Part shown: one piece after another, positions 25,388 through 33,089 of the stretch
How positions within the stretch are numbered: the first letter of the stretch is position 1
Layout: every line of letters begins with the position of its first letter
NCBI RefSeq assembly: GCF_017742835.1
Contig: NZ_CP072392.1
Location: 263,559-327,558, forward strand
Direction: 5' to 3'
Origin: Aquabacter sp. L1I39
GTDB lineage: Bacteria; Pseudomonadota; Alphaproteobacteria; Rhizobiales; Xanthobacteraceae
Length of the DNA: 64,000 nucleotides
Notes under the pieces: generated by a model
Database searches by the model: none
Told to the model about the DNA's origin: nothing
What the model saw: the letters and a program-made list of their open reading frames with translations, nothing else
Made by a program: the position numbers and the translations under genes

Positions 25388-25505
25388 GTTTATTCACCTC
25401 AAAATGATGTGTGTTTGATCTAATTTTACGCAAACAAACTGCAAATTGACGGCTTGCAGAATCGCGAAAAGGGGGGACTGCCGCCGCCGCGCGGTCCGCA
25501 GCCTC

Positions 25506-27002
25506 TTAGGAGGACCCGAGCCGTTGGGGCCGGGGTGCCGAGGTGGAGACCGGGGGATGGTAGCGGTGCGGGCAGATGGTCCAGTTCGGGACAGTCCTCG
25601 ACCCACTCAAGCCCCGACGCACGGTCAACGTGGCCGCAGATGGCCTAGGAGCGGGCGTGGGAGGGGTTTTGTCTTTGGGCATAGTGAGTGGCCTTGCTGT
25701 GTGAATGGGCGCCTGTGCTTTCCTGATGGGGTTGGGTGAGGGGGCGGCCATGGGGGCCGCCCCCATCTCATTCGCGTCGGGGTGGGCATCGGCGAGATTG
25801 ATGTTGGATTGCTGGATCATTGCCCTACCCGCGAGCGCACGAGAGTCAGCCGACTCTTGCGGGAAGAGAGAGACGACGTTTCCAGGGAACGGCCCGTCTT
25901 CCGAGCGCCGCGCCCGAGCAGGATGGTGATGCACAACGGAGGGGCCACCGCCCTGCCGCTCTTCAAGAAGCGCGCCGTCCACATCCCGACTTCCTGGTCC
26001 GACCGCTTCCCCATCACGGACATAAACGCGCGCTCGCGGATTCCTCCCGCGCGAAACGTCGGATCGGGAGGGCAGGGAGCAAATGTCATCGGCTTCGTCC
26101 TCAGGCTGGGGGGCATGGGAACCGGGCTCGCGCATGTCGGGCGCGAGGGGCGGAGATTCAGCAAGGCAAGAATGGGAGGCCGGGGCGTAATGGCCACGGC
26201 CGATACGCGTGATCTGCCCGGCCTTGGTGAGGCGCGACAGAAGCGGCTTAATTGTCTTAAGGGACAGGCCGGTCGCGGTCGCAATATCAAGGAGGTCGGA
26301 CGCGCCCGCCTGGATGGCGGCGCGGACCTGAGCACTCTGCGGCGGTTGGAAAGTTGCAACCTGCCGTGACGCTACGTTCTTAATATAAATAAGAGCGTCA
26401 CGTTCGGTTGCAACTTTCTCACCAAACCGTTGCAGCGCAAGCCTTTCACGATACCGAGCGTTCCTTGCGCGGGCCATCTCACGACGGCGAGAGGCGCGCC
26501 GCTCCGCGCGCGCCTCGGGGCTTTCGTCGACGGGGTGGAGAGTGACCACCCGGCCCCGCGCTGCAATCTCTCGCACCTCTTCGACCGTGAGTCCCAGGAG
26601 GCGGCCGGCCCTGCAATCGTCGAGGAGGCGATGCGTCCGGGCGGGAAGCACAGCGGCGTGGAGGACATCCAAGCCGATGTCATCCACCCACGAGCGAGGC
26701 AGCACTTCAATCAACCCGGGCACGTCGCAGTGCAGCCCGCCGACACCGTCCAATTTTGACAGCGCATCTGCCAGCACCTCGGCGACACCAGCCCGGCTGA
26801 CAGGAAGCTCGCCCACCTCAGAACGAAGCGAAGCGAGGGCGCGGATGTCTGCCAGCCTACGAAGGGCGAACATCTGCGTCCGCGTGCTGCTCTTAGGGCG
26901 GCGGCTCGCATAGAGCCGATTGACCCGCATTCCCGAACGGGACGGGGAAACTGGAGCGGGAGGACGGTCAACGACGGCCTCGATAGCGAGGGCGGCACTC
27001 AT
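25506..27002 (-). CDS. Unrecognised protein with central winged helix and disordered tail
   Basis: A 498-residue protein with no family I can name. Residues about 40-220 are helical and Arg/Ala-rich (REMARARNARYRERL). About 245-285 reads ASDLLDIATATGLSLKTIKPLLSRLTKAGQITRIGRGHYAP, a winged-helix DNA-binding pattern (helix, recognition helix, wing). The last 200 residues are low-complexity, Pro/Ser/Arg-rich and probably disordered. The start at 27002 shares its A with the stop of the 58-residue gene (TGATG), so translation is probably coupled. A replication-initiator or regulator role in the element is possible but is only inference. Confidence 0.65.
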   Translation of the reverse strand: MSAALAIEAVVDRPPAPVSPSRSGMRVNRLYASRRPKSSTRTQMFALRRLADIRALASLRSEVGELPVSRAGVAEVLADALSKLDGVGGLHCDVPGLIEVLPRSWVDDIGLDVLHAAVLPARTHRLLDDCRAGRLLGLTVEEVREIAARGRVVTLHPVDESPEARAERRASRRREMARARNARYRERLALQRFGEKVATERDALIYIKNVASRQVATFQPPQSAQVRAAIQAGASDLLDIATATGLSLKTIKPLLSRLTKAGQITRIGRGHYAPASHSCLAESPPLAPDMREPGSHAPQPEDEADDICSLPSRSDVSRGRNPRARVYVRDGEAVGPGSRDVDGALLEERQGGGPSVVHHHPARARRSEDGPFPGNVVSLFPQESADSRALAGRAMIQQSNINLADAHPDANEMGAAPMAAPSPNPIRKAQAPIHTARPLTMPKDKTPPTPAPRPSAATLTVRRGLSGSRTVPNWTICPHRYHPPVSTSAPRPQRLGSS

Positions 27003-27178
27003 CACTGCACTCGCGTCATGATCGCGGCGAACGCGGCGTGATAATTCGTGAAACGCACAGGAATATCGACGAGCATTCCGCCGCAATTGCGGAAAGCCAT
27101 AAAGCAGTCTTCGCAGTCAAGAATGACGCCGGCCTGCCTTCCTTCGCGAAAGACCCTTGTGATGCGATCGGTATTCAT
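27002..27178 (-). CDS. Small hypothetical protein (58 aa), coupled to the winged-helix gene
   Basis: ATG 27178 opens MNTDRITRVFREGRQAGVIL, then DCEDCFMAFRNCGGML with three cysteines, and ends ITR-like at MTRVQ. The TGA stop overlaps the next start by one base. The C-x-x-C spacing hints at metal binding. No family is recognised. Confidence 0.55.
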   Translation of the reverse strand: MNTDRITRVFREGRQAGVILDCEDCFMAFRNCGGMLVDIPVRFTNYHAAFAAIMTRVQ

Positions 27179-27211
27179 CTAATGTTTACTCGCTCATGTT
27201 CCCTGAAATAG

Positions 27212-27249
27212 AAAAAGCCGCCCCTCTTGTTCCAGGGGGCGGCTTTTTT
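27212..27249 (-). terminator. Rho-independent terminator after the excisionase-like gene
   Basis: AAGCCGCCCC and GGGGCGGCTT form a stem of about ten pairs with an 18-nt loop region, flanked by A-rich sequence on one side and T-rich on the other, so it can act in both directions. It lies 8 bp after the excisionase-like stop and separates it from the 58-residue gene. Confidence 0.8.
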
Positions 27250-27256
27250 GTTGTGC

Positions 27257-27463
27257 TCAGCGAAGGTTCGGAGCGATCTTGGCGCGCGGCGCCTCAGCGA
27301 TGAGCTGCTCCACGGCAGACTCAAGGATGCGCGTAGACTTGCCAATCTTCACCGCGTGAAGATGACCCGAGCCCAGAAGGCGGTACACGGTAGAGCGAGA
27401 CACGTTCAGCTTGTCGCTGGCCTCATCAAGCGAAAGAAGGCGAGTAGTAAACGTCGCAGACAT
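27257..27463 (-). CDS. Excisionase-like helix-turn-helix protein
   Basis: A 68-residue HTH_17 (MerR-like excisionase) protein. The pattern LLSLDEASDKLNVSRSTVYRLLGSGHLHAVKIGKSTRI is complete: helix-turn-helix plus wing with the invariant KIG. ATG 27463 follows GGAGGA by four bases, better than the longer frame to 27514. Located beside the integrase, it is the likely directionality factor for excision of the element. Confidence 0.88.
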   Translation of the reverse strand: MSATFTTRLLSLDEASDKLNVSRSTVYRLLGSGHLHAVKIGKSTRILESAVEQLIAEAPRAKIAPNLR

Positions 27464-27660
27464 GATGTCCTCCACAAATGTATGTGGAGAGTGTTGTTGA
27501 CGCGGTGTGCGCAAACAAGGCGCTAGGAGCGTGGCCGCTGGGGATGGAGCGCCCCGTTTGACATAGAGAAAGACGGCTAAACGGCCGAAAAAGCGTCGCG
27601 CACTAACGTCTTAGCTACCGTTTCAGCGAGGCCCGGAATGTCAAAGTGACTTCCTGTGCC

Positions 27661-28914
27661 TCACCTCGCCGCCGACGGATTTGCCGGGCTCGAACAGACA
27701 AACGCATCCCAGGCATCCATCAACTCCCGTCGCTTTTCCAAGGCGTCTCCGCGCCGGTAAGCGAGTTCAGTCGCATCGCCGACTGCGTGAGCCAGAGCTG
27801 CCTCCGCGACCTCGCGCGGAAAGGCAGTAGTGTCGCCTGCCCAGTCCCGGAACGTGGAGCGGAAGCCGTGCGCGGTTGCGTCGACCTCCAAGCGCCTTAA
27901 GAGGGCAATGAGAGCAACGTCACTCAATTGACTGCCCTTTCGCATTCCCGGGAAGACGAACCTTTCCGGATCGTTTCCTAATTGGCCCACGGTTTGGAGA
28001 ATCTCCACCGCCCTATTGGTGAGCGGGACCCTGTGGATGCGGCCCGCTTTCATGCGTTCTGCCGGGATGGTCCAGAGGCGCGCGTCCAGATCGATTTCAC
28101 TCCATCTCGCGCCCCTAACTTCCCCTGATCGTGCAGCCGTGAGAATGGCGAACTCAAGCGCAAAGCTACTCATGCCGCGCACAAGGCGGAGCCTCCGAAC
28201 GAACGCGGGCAGGTCCGAATATGGCAGGGCCGCGTGATTCCCGCGCTGCAGCTTTTGGCGTTTCGGCAGCGTCAGGGCGAGGTGTCCCTTCCAGCGCGCC
28301 GGGTTTTCGCCGGTCCTGAGCCCCTTCGCCTTCGCCGCATCCAGCACGGCCTCAATGCGGCCCCTGACGCGGGAAGCTGTCTCATTTTTTCCCGCCCAGA
28401 TGGGCGTCAGGATCGCGAGCACGTCCTCAGTGCTGACTTGGTCCACCGCCTTGTCGCGGATGGCCGAGCAATAGCCGCCGGCCTTGAAGCTTCCGTCTTC
28501 ATCGCGCTCCAGGCTGAGCGTGTACCGCCACTGAGCCGCGTGCTTGCTATTCCGCCACCCCGGCTCCATTGCGCGGATATGCTCTTCCGCCACCTGCCCG
28601 AAAGTGATTGCGTTCCTGGTCGCTGCCGCCTTCCGGCGCTCGGCGATGGGGTCTATCCCCATCGCCGCCTTCTCACGCGCCTCGGCCGCGAGTTGCCTAG
28701 CTAGGGCCAAGGAGACCGTCCCCAACGGCCCTAACCCCAACTCCCGCATCTTCCCTGCCCCAGGCGCGGAGGGGTCGGCTTTCCAACGGAAGAAGAGGCT
28801 CCAGGACTTTGAGCCGGTCGGAGACACCACCAGATAAAGGTTTCCGCCATCAGCGTGGCGTCCTGGCTTTGTGATGGTGGCGACGGTTCGGGCGTTGAGG
28901 CGATTGAGTTTCAT
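27661..28914 (-). CDS. Tyrosine integrase, P4 type, of the tRNA-Ser element
   Basis: A 417-residue site-specific recombinase. The N-terminal DUF4102-like arm-binding domain (LNARTVATITKPGRHADGGNLYLVV) is followed by a SAM-like core-binding region (EEHIRAMEPGWRNSKHAAQW). The catalytic domain carries Arg262 (TAARSGEVRGARW), His349 and Arg352 (HGFRSTFRDW), His376 and Tyr386 (TELAYRRGD). All five are present, so it should be active. It starts 172 bp from the tRNA-Ser 3' end. A deleted relative is at 15214-15432. Confidence 0.95.
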   Translation of the reverse strand: MKLNRLNARTVATITKPGRHADGGNLYLVVSPTGSKSWSLFFRWKADPSAPGAGKMRELGLGPLGTVSLALARQLAAEAREKAAMGIDPIAERRKAAATRNAITFGQVAEEHIRAMEPGWRNSKHAAQWRYTLSLERDEDGSFKAGGYCSAIRDKAVDQVSTEDVLAILTPIWAGKNETASRVRGRIEAVLDAAKAKGLRTGENPARWKGHLALTLPKRQKLQRGNHAALPYSDLPAFVRRLRLVRGMSSFALEFAILTAARSGEVRGARWSEIDLDARLWTIPAERMKAGRIHRVPLTNRAVEILQTVGQLGNDPERFVFPGMRKGSQLSDVALIALLRRLEVDATAHGFRSTFRDWAGDTTAFPREVAEAALAHAVGDATELAYRRGDALEKRRELMDAWDAFVCSSPANPSAAR

Positions 28915-28952
28915 GAGGCTGCTAGGGGGCGCATAGCTAGGGCGTCATTGCT

Positions 28953-28981
28953 CCTAGCCCTAACCCTAACAGCAAACCTAG
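28953..28981. promoter_or_regulatory. Possible integrase arm-type sites (right end)
   Basis: CCTAGCCCTAACCCTAAC followed by ACCTAG lies between the integrase start and the tRNA attachment site. Similar CCTAG repeats are kept at the relic end (15467-15488) and near the left end (18675-18693), as expected for recombinase arm sites. Confidence 0.45.
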
Positions 28982-29082
28982 ATTGAGGGGAATTTCGCGG
29001 CGCTTTCGGAGACGCTCTGCGAAACAGAATCCAGGAAATTCAACGCTTTTGAAAGGGTGTGGGAAAGCCTGGAACATGTAAT

Positions 29083-29096
29083 TGGCGGAGAGGGAG
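29083..29096. repeat. Right attachment repeat within tRNA-Ser
   Basis: TGGCGGAGAGGGAG is the 3' acceptor end of the tRNA (complement), including CCA. It is identical to 18597-18610. Confidence 0.75.
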
Positions 29097-29172
29097 GGAT
29101 TTGAACCCCCGATACGGTCGCCCGTATGCCGCATTTCGAGTGCGGTGCATTCAACCACTCTGCCACCTCTCC
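29083..29172 (-). tRNA. tRNA-Ser (anticodon CGA)
   Basis: The minus strand folds as a 90-nt class II tRNA. Acceptor GGAGAGG pairs with CCTCTCC, discriminator G, and encoded CCA. The anticodon stem CCGCA/TGCGG holds the loop CTCGAAA (anticodon CGA, codon UCG). A long variable arm (ATACGGGCGACCGTAT region) and GGTTCAAATCC T-loop are present. It serves as the insertion target of the element. Confidence 0.95.
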
Positions 29173-29472
29173 AGCCGGGGCGCGGTGCGCGGGGCACCGT
29201 TGTGGTGGAGCGCTTCTAGCGGAGAGACGCGGCACAGACAAGTCGCTTCACGCTTGCGGGATGGCGTATCCACCATGCCGAAAGCGCCACGACAGCTATG
29301 TCCACGCTTCCCCGCGCGCCTGCCGCGCAAGGTCGCGGGCTTCGACCGGAATTGGGCCCATGTGTCGCGAGAAATATGCCATTACCTAAAAGTCATTTTT
29401 GCGGACGTGCGACCAGACCGGGTGGTGCGCTATAGAGGTCGCCGGTCGAACGCCCCCGGAAACCGAGCCGAG
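29173..29472. other. Non-coding stretch between tRNA-Ser and the aerotolerance operon
   Basis: I see no gene here. The last 100 bp before 29473 should hold the promoter of the operon; no clear -35/-10 pair stands out. Confidence 0.4.
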
Positions 29473-30579
29473 ATGAATCAGAGTCCAGACGCCGCCCAGC
29501 TCCAGGCCGCCCAGGCGGCCCAAGCGCAGGGTCATGCTCCGTCTCATGCCCACGCCCAAGCTGCCCACGCCCAAGCAGCGGCCCGGGAGGCGCAGGCCAT
29601 GGCCGCGCTGGCGGCGAGCGACCTGCCCAAGCGCACCTTCGACCGGCTGGCGGCCTTTATGAACGCAGCCATCGTGGGCCAGCCGGCCTTCGTGGATCTC
29701 TTGCTGGTGGCGGTGCTGGCGGACGGGCACCTCCTGGTGGAGGGCGCGCCGGGCCTTGCCAAGACCAAGGCGATCAAGGCGCTGGCCCGGGCGATCCAGT
29801 GCGACGACCAGCGGATCCAGTTCACCCCGGACCTCCTGCCCTCCGACCTCACCGGCACCGACATCTACCGGCCCGAGGACGGCACCTTCCGCTTCCAGGC
29901 CGGCCCCGTCTTCCACAACTTCATCCTGGCGGATGAGATCAACCGTGCCCCGGCCAAGGTGCAGGCGGCGCTCCTGGAGGCGATGGCGGAGCGGCAGGTG
30001 ACGGTGGGCGGCACCACCTATGCCCTGCCCAAGCTGTTCCTGGTCATGGCGACGCAAAATCCCATCGAGCAGGAAGGCACCTATCCCTTGCCGGAGGCGC
30101 AGCTCGATCGCTTCCTGCTGCATGTGCGCATCGGCTATCCCGACGTGGCGGCCGAGCGGCAGATCCTGCGCATCGTGCGGGGCGAGGCGCGGGGCGAGGA
30201 GCTGGCGTTCGGCGAGCGGGTGCCCCAGGCGGTGGTGTTCGCCGCCCGCCGCGCGGTCCAGGCGGTGCACATGTCGGAGGCGGTGGAGACGTATCTGTTG
30301 CAGATCGTGGCCGCCACCCGCGCGCCCGAGCTTTACGGGGCGGATCTCAAGGGGGCGGTCTCCTTCGGCGCCAGCCCGCGCGGCACCATCGCGCTCGACC
30401 GGTGCGCCCGCGCCCATGCCTGGCTGCGGGGCCGCGACCATGTGCTGCCGCAGGATGTGCAGGCCATCGCCAAGCCCGTGCTGCGCCACCGCGTGCTCCT
30501 GACCTTCGAGGCCCAGGCGGATGGCTTCTCCTCCGATGATTTCATCGACGCCCTTCTGGCGCGCGTGCCGGTGAGCTGA
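29473..30579 (+). CDS. MoxR-family AAA+ ATPase
   Basis: A 368-residue AAA+ chaperone-like ATPase. After an Ala/Gln/His-rich head (about 1-55) comes Walker A EGAPGLAKTKAI, Walker B ILADEINRAPAKVQ, sensor-1 VMATQNPIEQEG and the sensor-2 region ASPRGTIALDR. MoxR proteins work with von Willebrand factor A proteins to mature or insert cofactors in partner complexes. The frame is open upstream to 29059 across the tRNA, so the start MNQSPDAAQ is chosen. First gene of the Bat (aerotolerance) operon. Confidence 0.93.
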   Translation: MNQSPDAAQLQAAQAAQAQGHAPSHAHAQAAHAQAAAREAQAMAALAASDLPKRTFDRLAAFMNAAIVGQPAFVDLLLVAVLADGHLLVEGAPGLAKTKAIKALARAIQCDDQRIQFTPDLLPSDLTGTDIYRPEDGTFRFQAGPVFHNFILADEINRAPAKVQAALLEAMAERQVTVGGTTYALPKLFLVMATQNPIEQEGTYPLPEAQLDRFLLHVRIGYPDVAAERQILRIVRGEARGEELAFGERVPQAVVFAARRAVQAVHMSEAVETYLLQIVAATRAPELYGADLKGAVSFGASPRGTIALDRCARAHAWLRGRDHVLPQDVQAIAKPVLRHRVLLTFEAQADGFSSDDFIDALLARVPVS

Positions 30580-30592
30580 GCGACCCACGCTG

Positions 30593-31540
30593 ATGGCCGC
30601 CGACAGGGACGATCTGACCGGCATCGTTGCCGACCTCAACGAGCTGATCGCGGCGCGGCCGAAGGGGCGCGCCCATGGCTATGGGGGCGCGGACAAGGTG
30701 CGCACCCTGCGCTTCGGCGGTCACAAATCGTCCTTCCGCGGCCGAGGCATGGAATTCGACGAGGTGCGCACCTACCAGCCGGGCGACGACGTGCGCACCA
30801 TTGATTGGCGGGTCACGGCGCGCACCGGCAAGGCGCACACCAAGCTGTTCCAGGAGGAACGGGAGCGCCCGGTGCTGGTGGTGCTGGACCTGCGGCCCTC
30901 CATGCTGTTCGGCACGCGGGTGTGCTTCAAGTCGGTGCTGGCGGCGCGGGCCTGCGCCTTCGTGTCCTGGGTGGCGCTGGAGGGCGGCGACCGGGTGGGC
31001 GGGCTGGTGCTCACACCCGATGGCCTCTCCGCCTTCGCGCCGCGCAGCAGCCGCAGCGAGGTTCTGGGTCTCATGAAGGCCATGGCGGAAGGCACCCGCC
31101 ATGCGCTCTCCCCCACCCATGCGCGCAACGGCCCCCCCTTGGCCGATGCGCTGGCTCGCGCCCGCCATGCCAGCCGGCCGGGCACCTTGGTATTTGTCGC
31201 CAGCGATTTCTCCGATTTCGATGCCCTTGCGGAGCAGGAGATGGGGCGGCTTGCCACCCATTGCGAGGTGGCGAACCTGTTCGTGCAGGATGCGCTGGAA
31301 GAGGCCGCCCCGCCCCCCGGCGCCTATCGCCTGAGCGACGGCAAGAGCGTGGCCATCCTGGATCTGGAGGGGCGGGCCGCGCCCGCCGCCTATGTGCGCC
31401 TGTTCGCCGAGCGGCGCGCCCGCATCGAGGCCTTCTCCCGCAAGCGGGGTCTGGCCTTCAAGGTGCTGCGCACAGGCGATGACCCCGCCGACCTGCTCTC
31501 GCCCGCGCGGCTCCAGCCGGGACGGAAGGGGGCGCGATGA
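30593..31540 (+). CDS. DUF58 domain protein of the Bat operon
   Basis: A 315-residue DUF58 protein. The hallmark RGRGMEFDEVRTYQPGDDVRTIDWRVTAR is present, followed by a VWA-like fold (PVLVVLDLRPSMLFG). These proteins always accompany MoxR and Bat genes. It starts 13 bp after moxR and overlaps the next gene by ATGA. Confidence 0.93.
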   Translation: MAADRDDLTGIVADLNELIAARPKGRAHGYGGADKVRTLRFGGHKSSFRGRGMEFDEVRTYQPGDDVRTIDWRVTARTGKAHTKLFQEERERPVLVVLDLRPSMLFGTRVCFKSVLAARACAFVSWVALEGGDRVGGLVLTPDGLSAFAPRSSRSEVLGLMKAMAEGTRHALSPTHARNGPPLADALARARHASRPGTLVFVASDFSDFDALAEQEMGRLATHCEVANLFVQDALEEAAPPPGAYRLSDGKSVAILDLEGRAAPAAYVRLFAERRARIEAFSRKRGLAFKVLRTGDDPADLLSPARLQPGRKGAR

Positions 31541-32061
31541 ACCCGCAGCAGCCTTATTCCCTGCCGCCTTCGCCGCTGGATCCGCCGGGGCAGGAACTGC
31601 TCGCCCAGCTGCGCGGCCTGCATCTGCCGGGCGAGGTGCCCTTCTGGCCGCTGGCGCCGGGCTGGTGGATGCTGGCCGGCGCCCTGGTCGTGGTGCTGCT
31701 GATCGCGCTCTATCTGGAATGGCGGCGCCGGCAGACCCTGTCCTACAAGGTGCGCCAGCAGGTCAAGGCCATCGCGGCCGATCTGAAAGCCCATCCCGAT
31801 GCCAGGTCCGTGGCGGCGGCGAGCGCAATCCTGTTGCGCCGCGTCGTGGTCTCGCGCGGGCGGGACGAGGCGGCGGTGACCTTCACCGGCCCGGCCTGGG
31901 AAGAGGTGCTCGCCACCGGCAAGGGCGGCATGGGGGTGGAGGTGGCGCGCTTCGTGGCGCTCGCCCCCTATGTGCCGCCGCACGCGCCGGGCGGCGACGG
32001 CGTGCCCCGCGCGGCCCTAGTGGCGGCCTTGTGCCATTGGATCAAGGTCAACGCCAAATGA
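31537..32061 (+). CDS. DUF4381 membrane protein of the Bat operon
   Basis: A 174-residue protein with one membrane helix (about 42-62, WWMLAGALVVVLLIALYLEW) after a Pro-rich N terminus with LRGLHLPGEVPFWPLAPGW, the DUF4381 signature. The basic, helical C-terminal half is probably cytoplasmic. Coupled at both ends by ATGA overlaps. Confidence 0.88.
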   Translation: MNPQQPYSLPPSPLDPPGQELLAQLRGLHLPGEVPFWPLAPGWWMLAGALVVVLLIALYLEWRRRQTLSYKVRQQVKAIAADLKAHPDARSVAAASAILLRRVVVSRGRDEAAVTFTGPAWEEVLATGKGGMGVEVARFVALAPYVPPHAPGGDGVPRAALVAALCHWIKVNAK

Positions 32062-33089
32062 CCTTCCAATGGCCCTTCGCCTTTCTCCTTCTCCTGGTGC
32101 CGGTGCTGGTGCGCTTCCTTGTGCCGGCGGCCAAGGTGTCGCGCTCCGGCGCGCTGCGGGTGCCCTTCTTTGCCCAGATGCGCGCGGCGGGCCTGGTGGG
32201 GGAGGGGGCGCGGCGCAAGAAGCTCGTGCGCCTCGTGCTCATGAGCCTCATTTATGGGCTGCTGGTGGCGGCCGCCGCCCGGCCGGTGATCGTGGGGACG
32301 CCCGTGCCGCTGCCGGTGGACGGGCGCGACCTGATGCTGGCGGTGGACCTCTCCGGCTCCATGGCGCGGCAGGACCTGACCAAGGATGGACGCCCCACGG
32401 ACCGCCTCACCGTGGTGAAAGCGGTGGCCGACGACTTCATCGCCCGCCGCAAGGGCGACCGGGTGGGGCTGATCCTGTTCTCGTCCCGCGCCTATGTGCA
32501 GACGCCGCTCACCTTCGACCGGGAGGTGGTGCGCCAGTTGCTGGACCAGTCCCGCATCGGCCTGACCGGCCAGGAAACCGCCATCGGGGATGCCATCGCG
32601 CTCGCCGTGAAGACCTTGCGCAGCCGGCCCGATGACCAGCGCGTCATGATCCTGCTCACGGACGGAGCCAACAATTCCGGCGTGCTCGACCCCATTCTCG
32701 CCGCCGAGGCGGCGCGGCAGGAGCATGTGAAGATCTACACCATCGGGGTGGGCGCCGACCGCCTCAACCTGGGCTCGCGGGTGGTCAACCCGTCCATGGA
32801 CCTGGACGAGGATGCGCTCCAGAAGATCGCCGACATGACCGGCGGGCGCTATTTCCGCGCCCGCGACACGGCGGGCCTTGCCGCCATCTATGCGGACATC
32901 GATCGCATGGAGCCGGTGGCGGGTGATCCGCTCTATCTCAGCCCCACCGTGTCGCTGTTTCATTGGCCGCTGGCGGTGGCGCTCGGCCTGTCCTTCGTCG
33001 GGGCGCTGCTCGGCGTCCTGCCGGCCCGGCGGCGGCGCGCGGTGCCGGTGGCGGCGGCCCCTGCGGCCGCAGGGGAGGCGCGCGGATGA
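32058..33089 (+). CDS. BatA-type von Willebrand factor A membrane protein
   Basis: A 343-residue protein: N-terminal membrane helix (FAFLLLLVPVLVRFLV), a second near 55-75, a VWA domain with an intact MIDAS (AVDLSGSMARQDL; DxSxS) and later TDGANNSG, and a C-terminal membrane helix (PLAVALGLSFVGALLGVL). BatA acts with MoxR in an envelope complex linked to oxygen or stress tolerance. ATG 32058 overlaps the preceding stop. Confidence 0.93.
   Translation: MTFQWPFAFLLLLVPVLVRFLVPAAKVSRSGALRVPFFAQMRAAGLVGEGARRKKLVRLVLMSLIYGLLVAAAARPVIVGTPVPLPVDGRDLMLAVDLSGSMARQDLTKDGRPTDRLTVVKAVADDFIARRKGDRVGLILFSSRAYVQTPLTFDREVVRQLLDQSRIGLTGQETAIGDAIALAVKTLRSRPDDQRVMILLTDGANNSGVLDPILAAEAARQEHVKIYTIGVGADRLNLGSRVVNPSMDLDEDALQKIADMTGGRYFRARDTAGLAAIYADIDRMEPVAGDPLYLSPTVSLFHWPLAVALGLSFVGALLGVLPARRRRAVPVAAAPAAAGEARG

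Larger units (their letters stand above)
18597..29096. mobile_element. 10.5-kb integrative element in tRNA-Ser(CGA)
   Basis: Bounded by direct 14-bp repeats TGGCGGAGAGGGAG at 18597-18610 and 29083-29096. The right copy is the 3' end of tRNA-Ser including CCA. Inside are a P4-type integrase next to the tRNA, an excisionase-like protein, a Rha antirepressor with relic copies, a nuclease-NTPase and three unrecognised genes. No capsid, tail, relaxase or type IV secretion gene is present. It resembles a phage satellite or a defence island that needs a helper. Confidence 0.8.

Noticed and set aside
25817..26359. 180-codon Pro/Arg/Ser-rich open frame on the minus strand
   Set aside because: It overlaps the winged-helix protein gene in another frame and has no start signal.
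28953..28970. Telomere-like CCCTAA repeat
   Set aside because: Only two units, in a bacterial integrase leader; better explained as recombinase arm sites.
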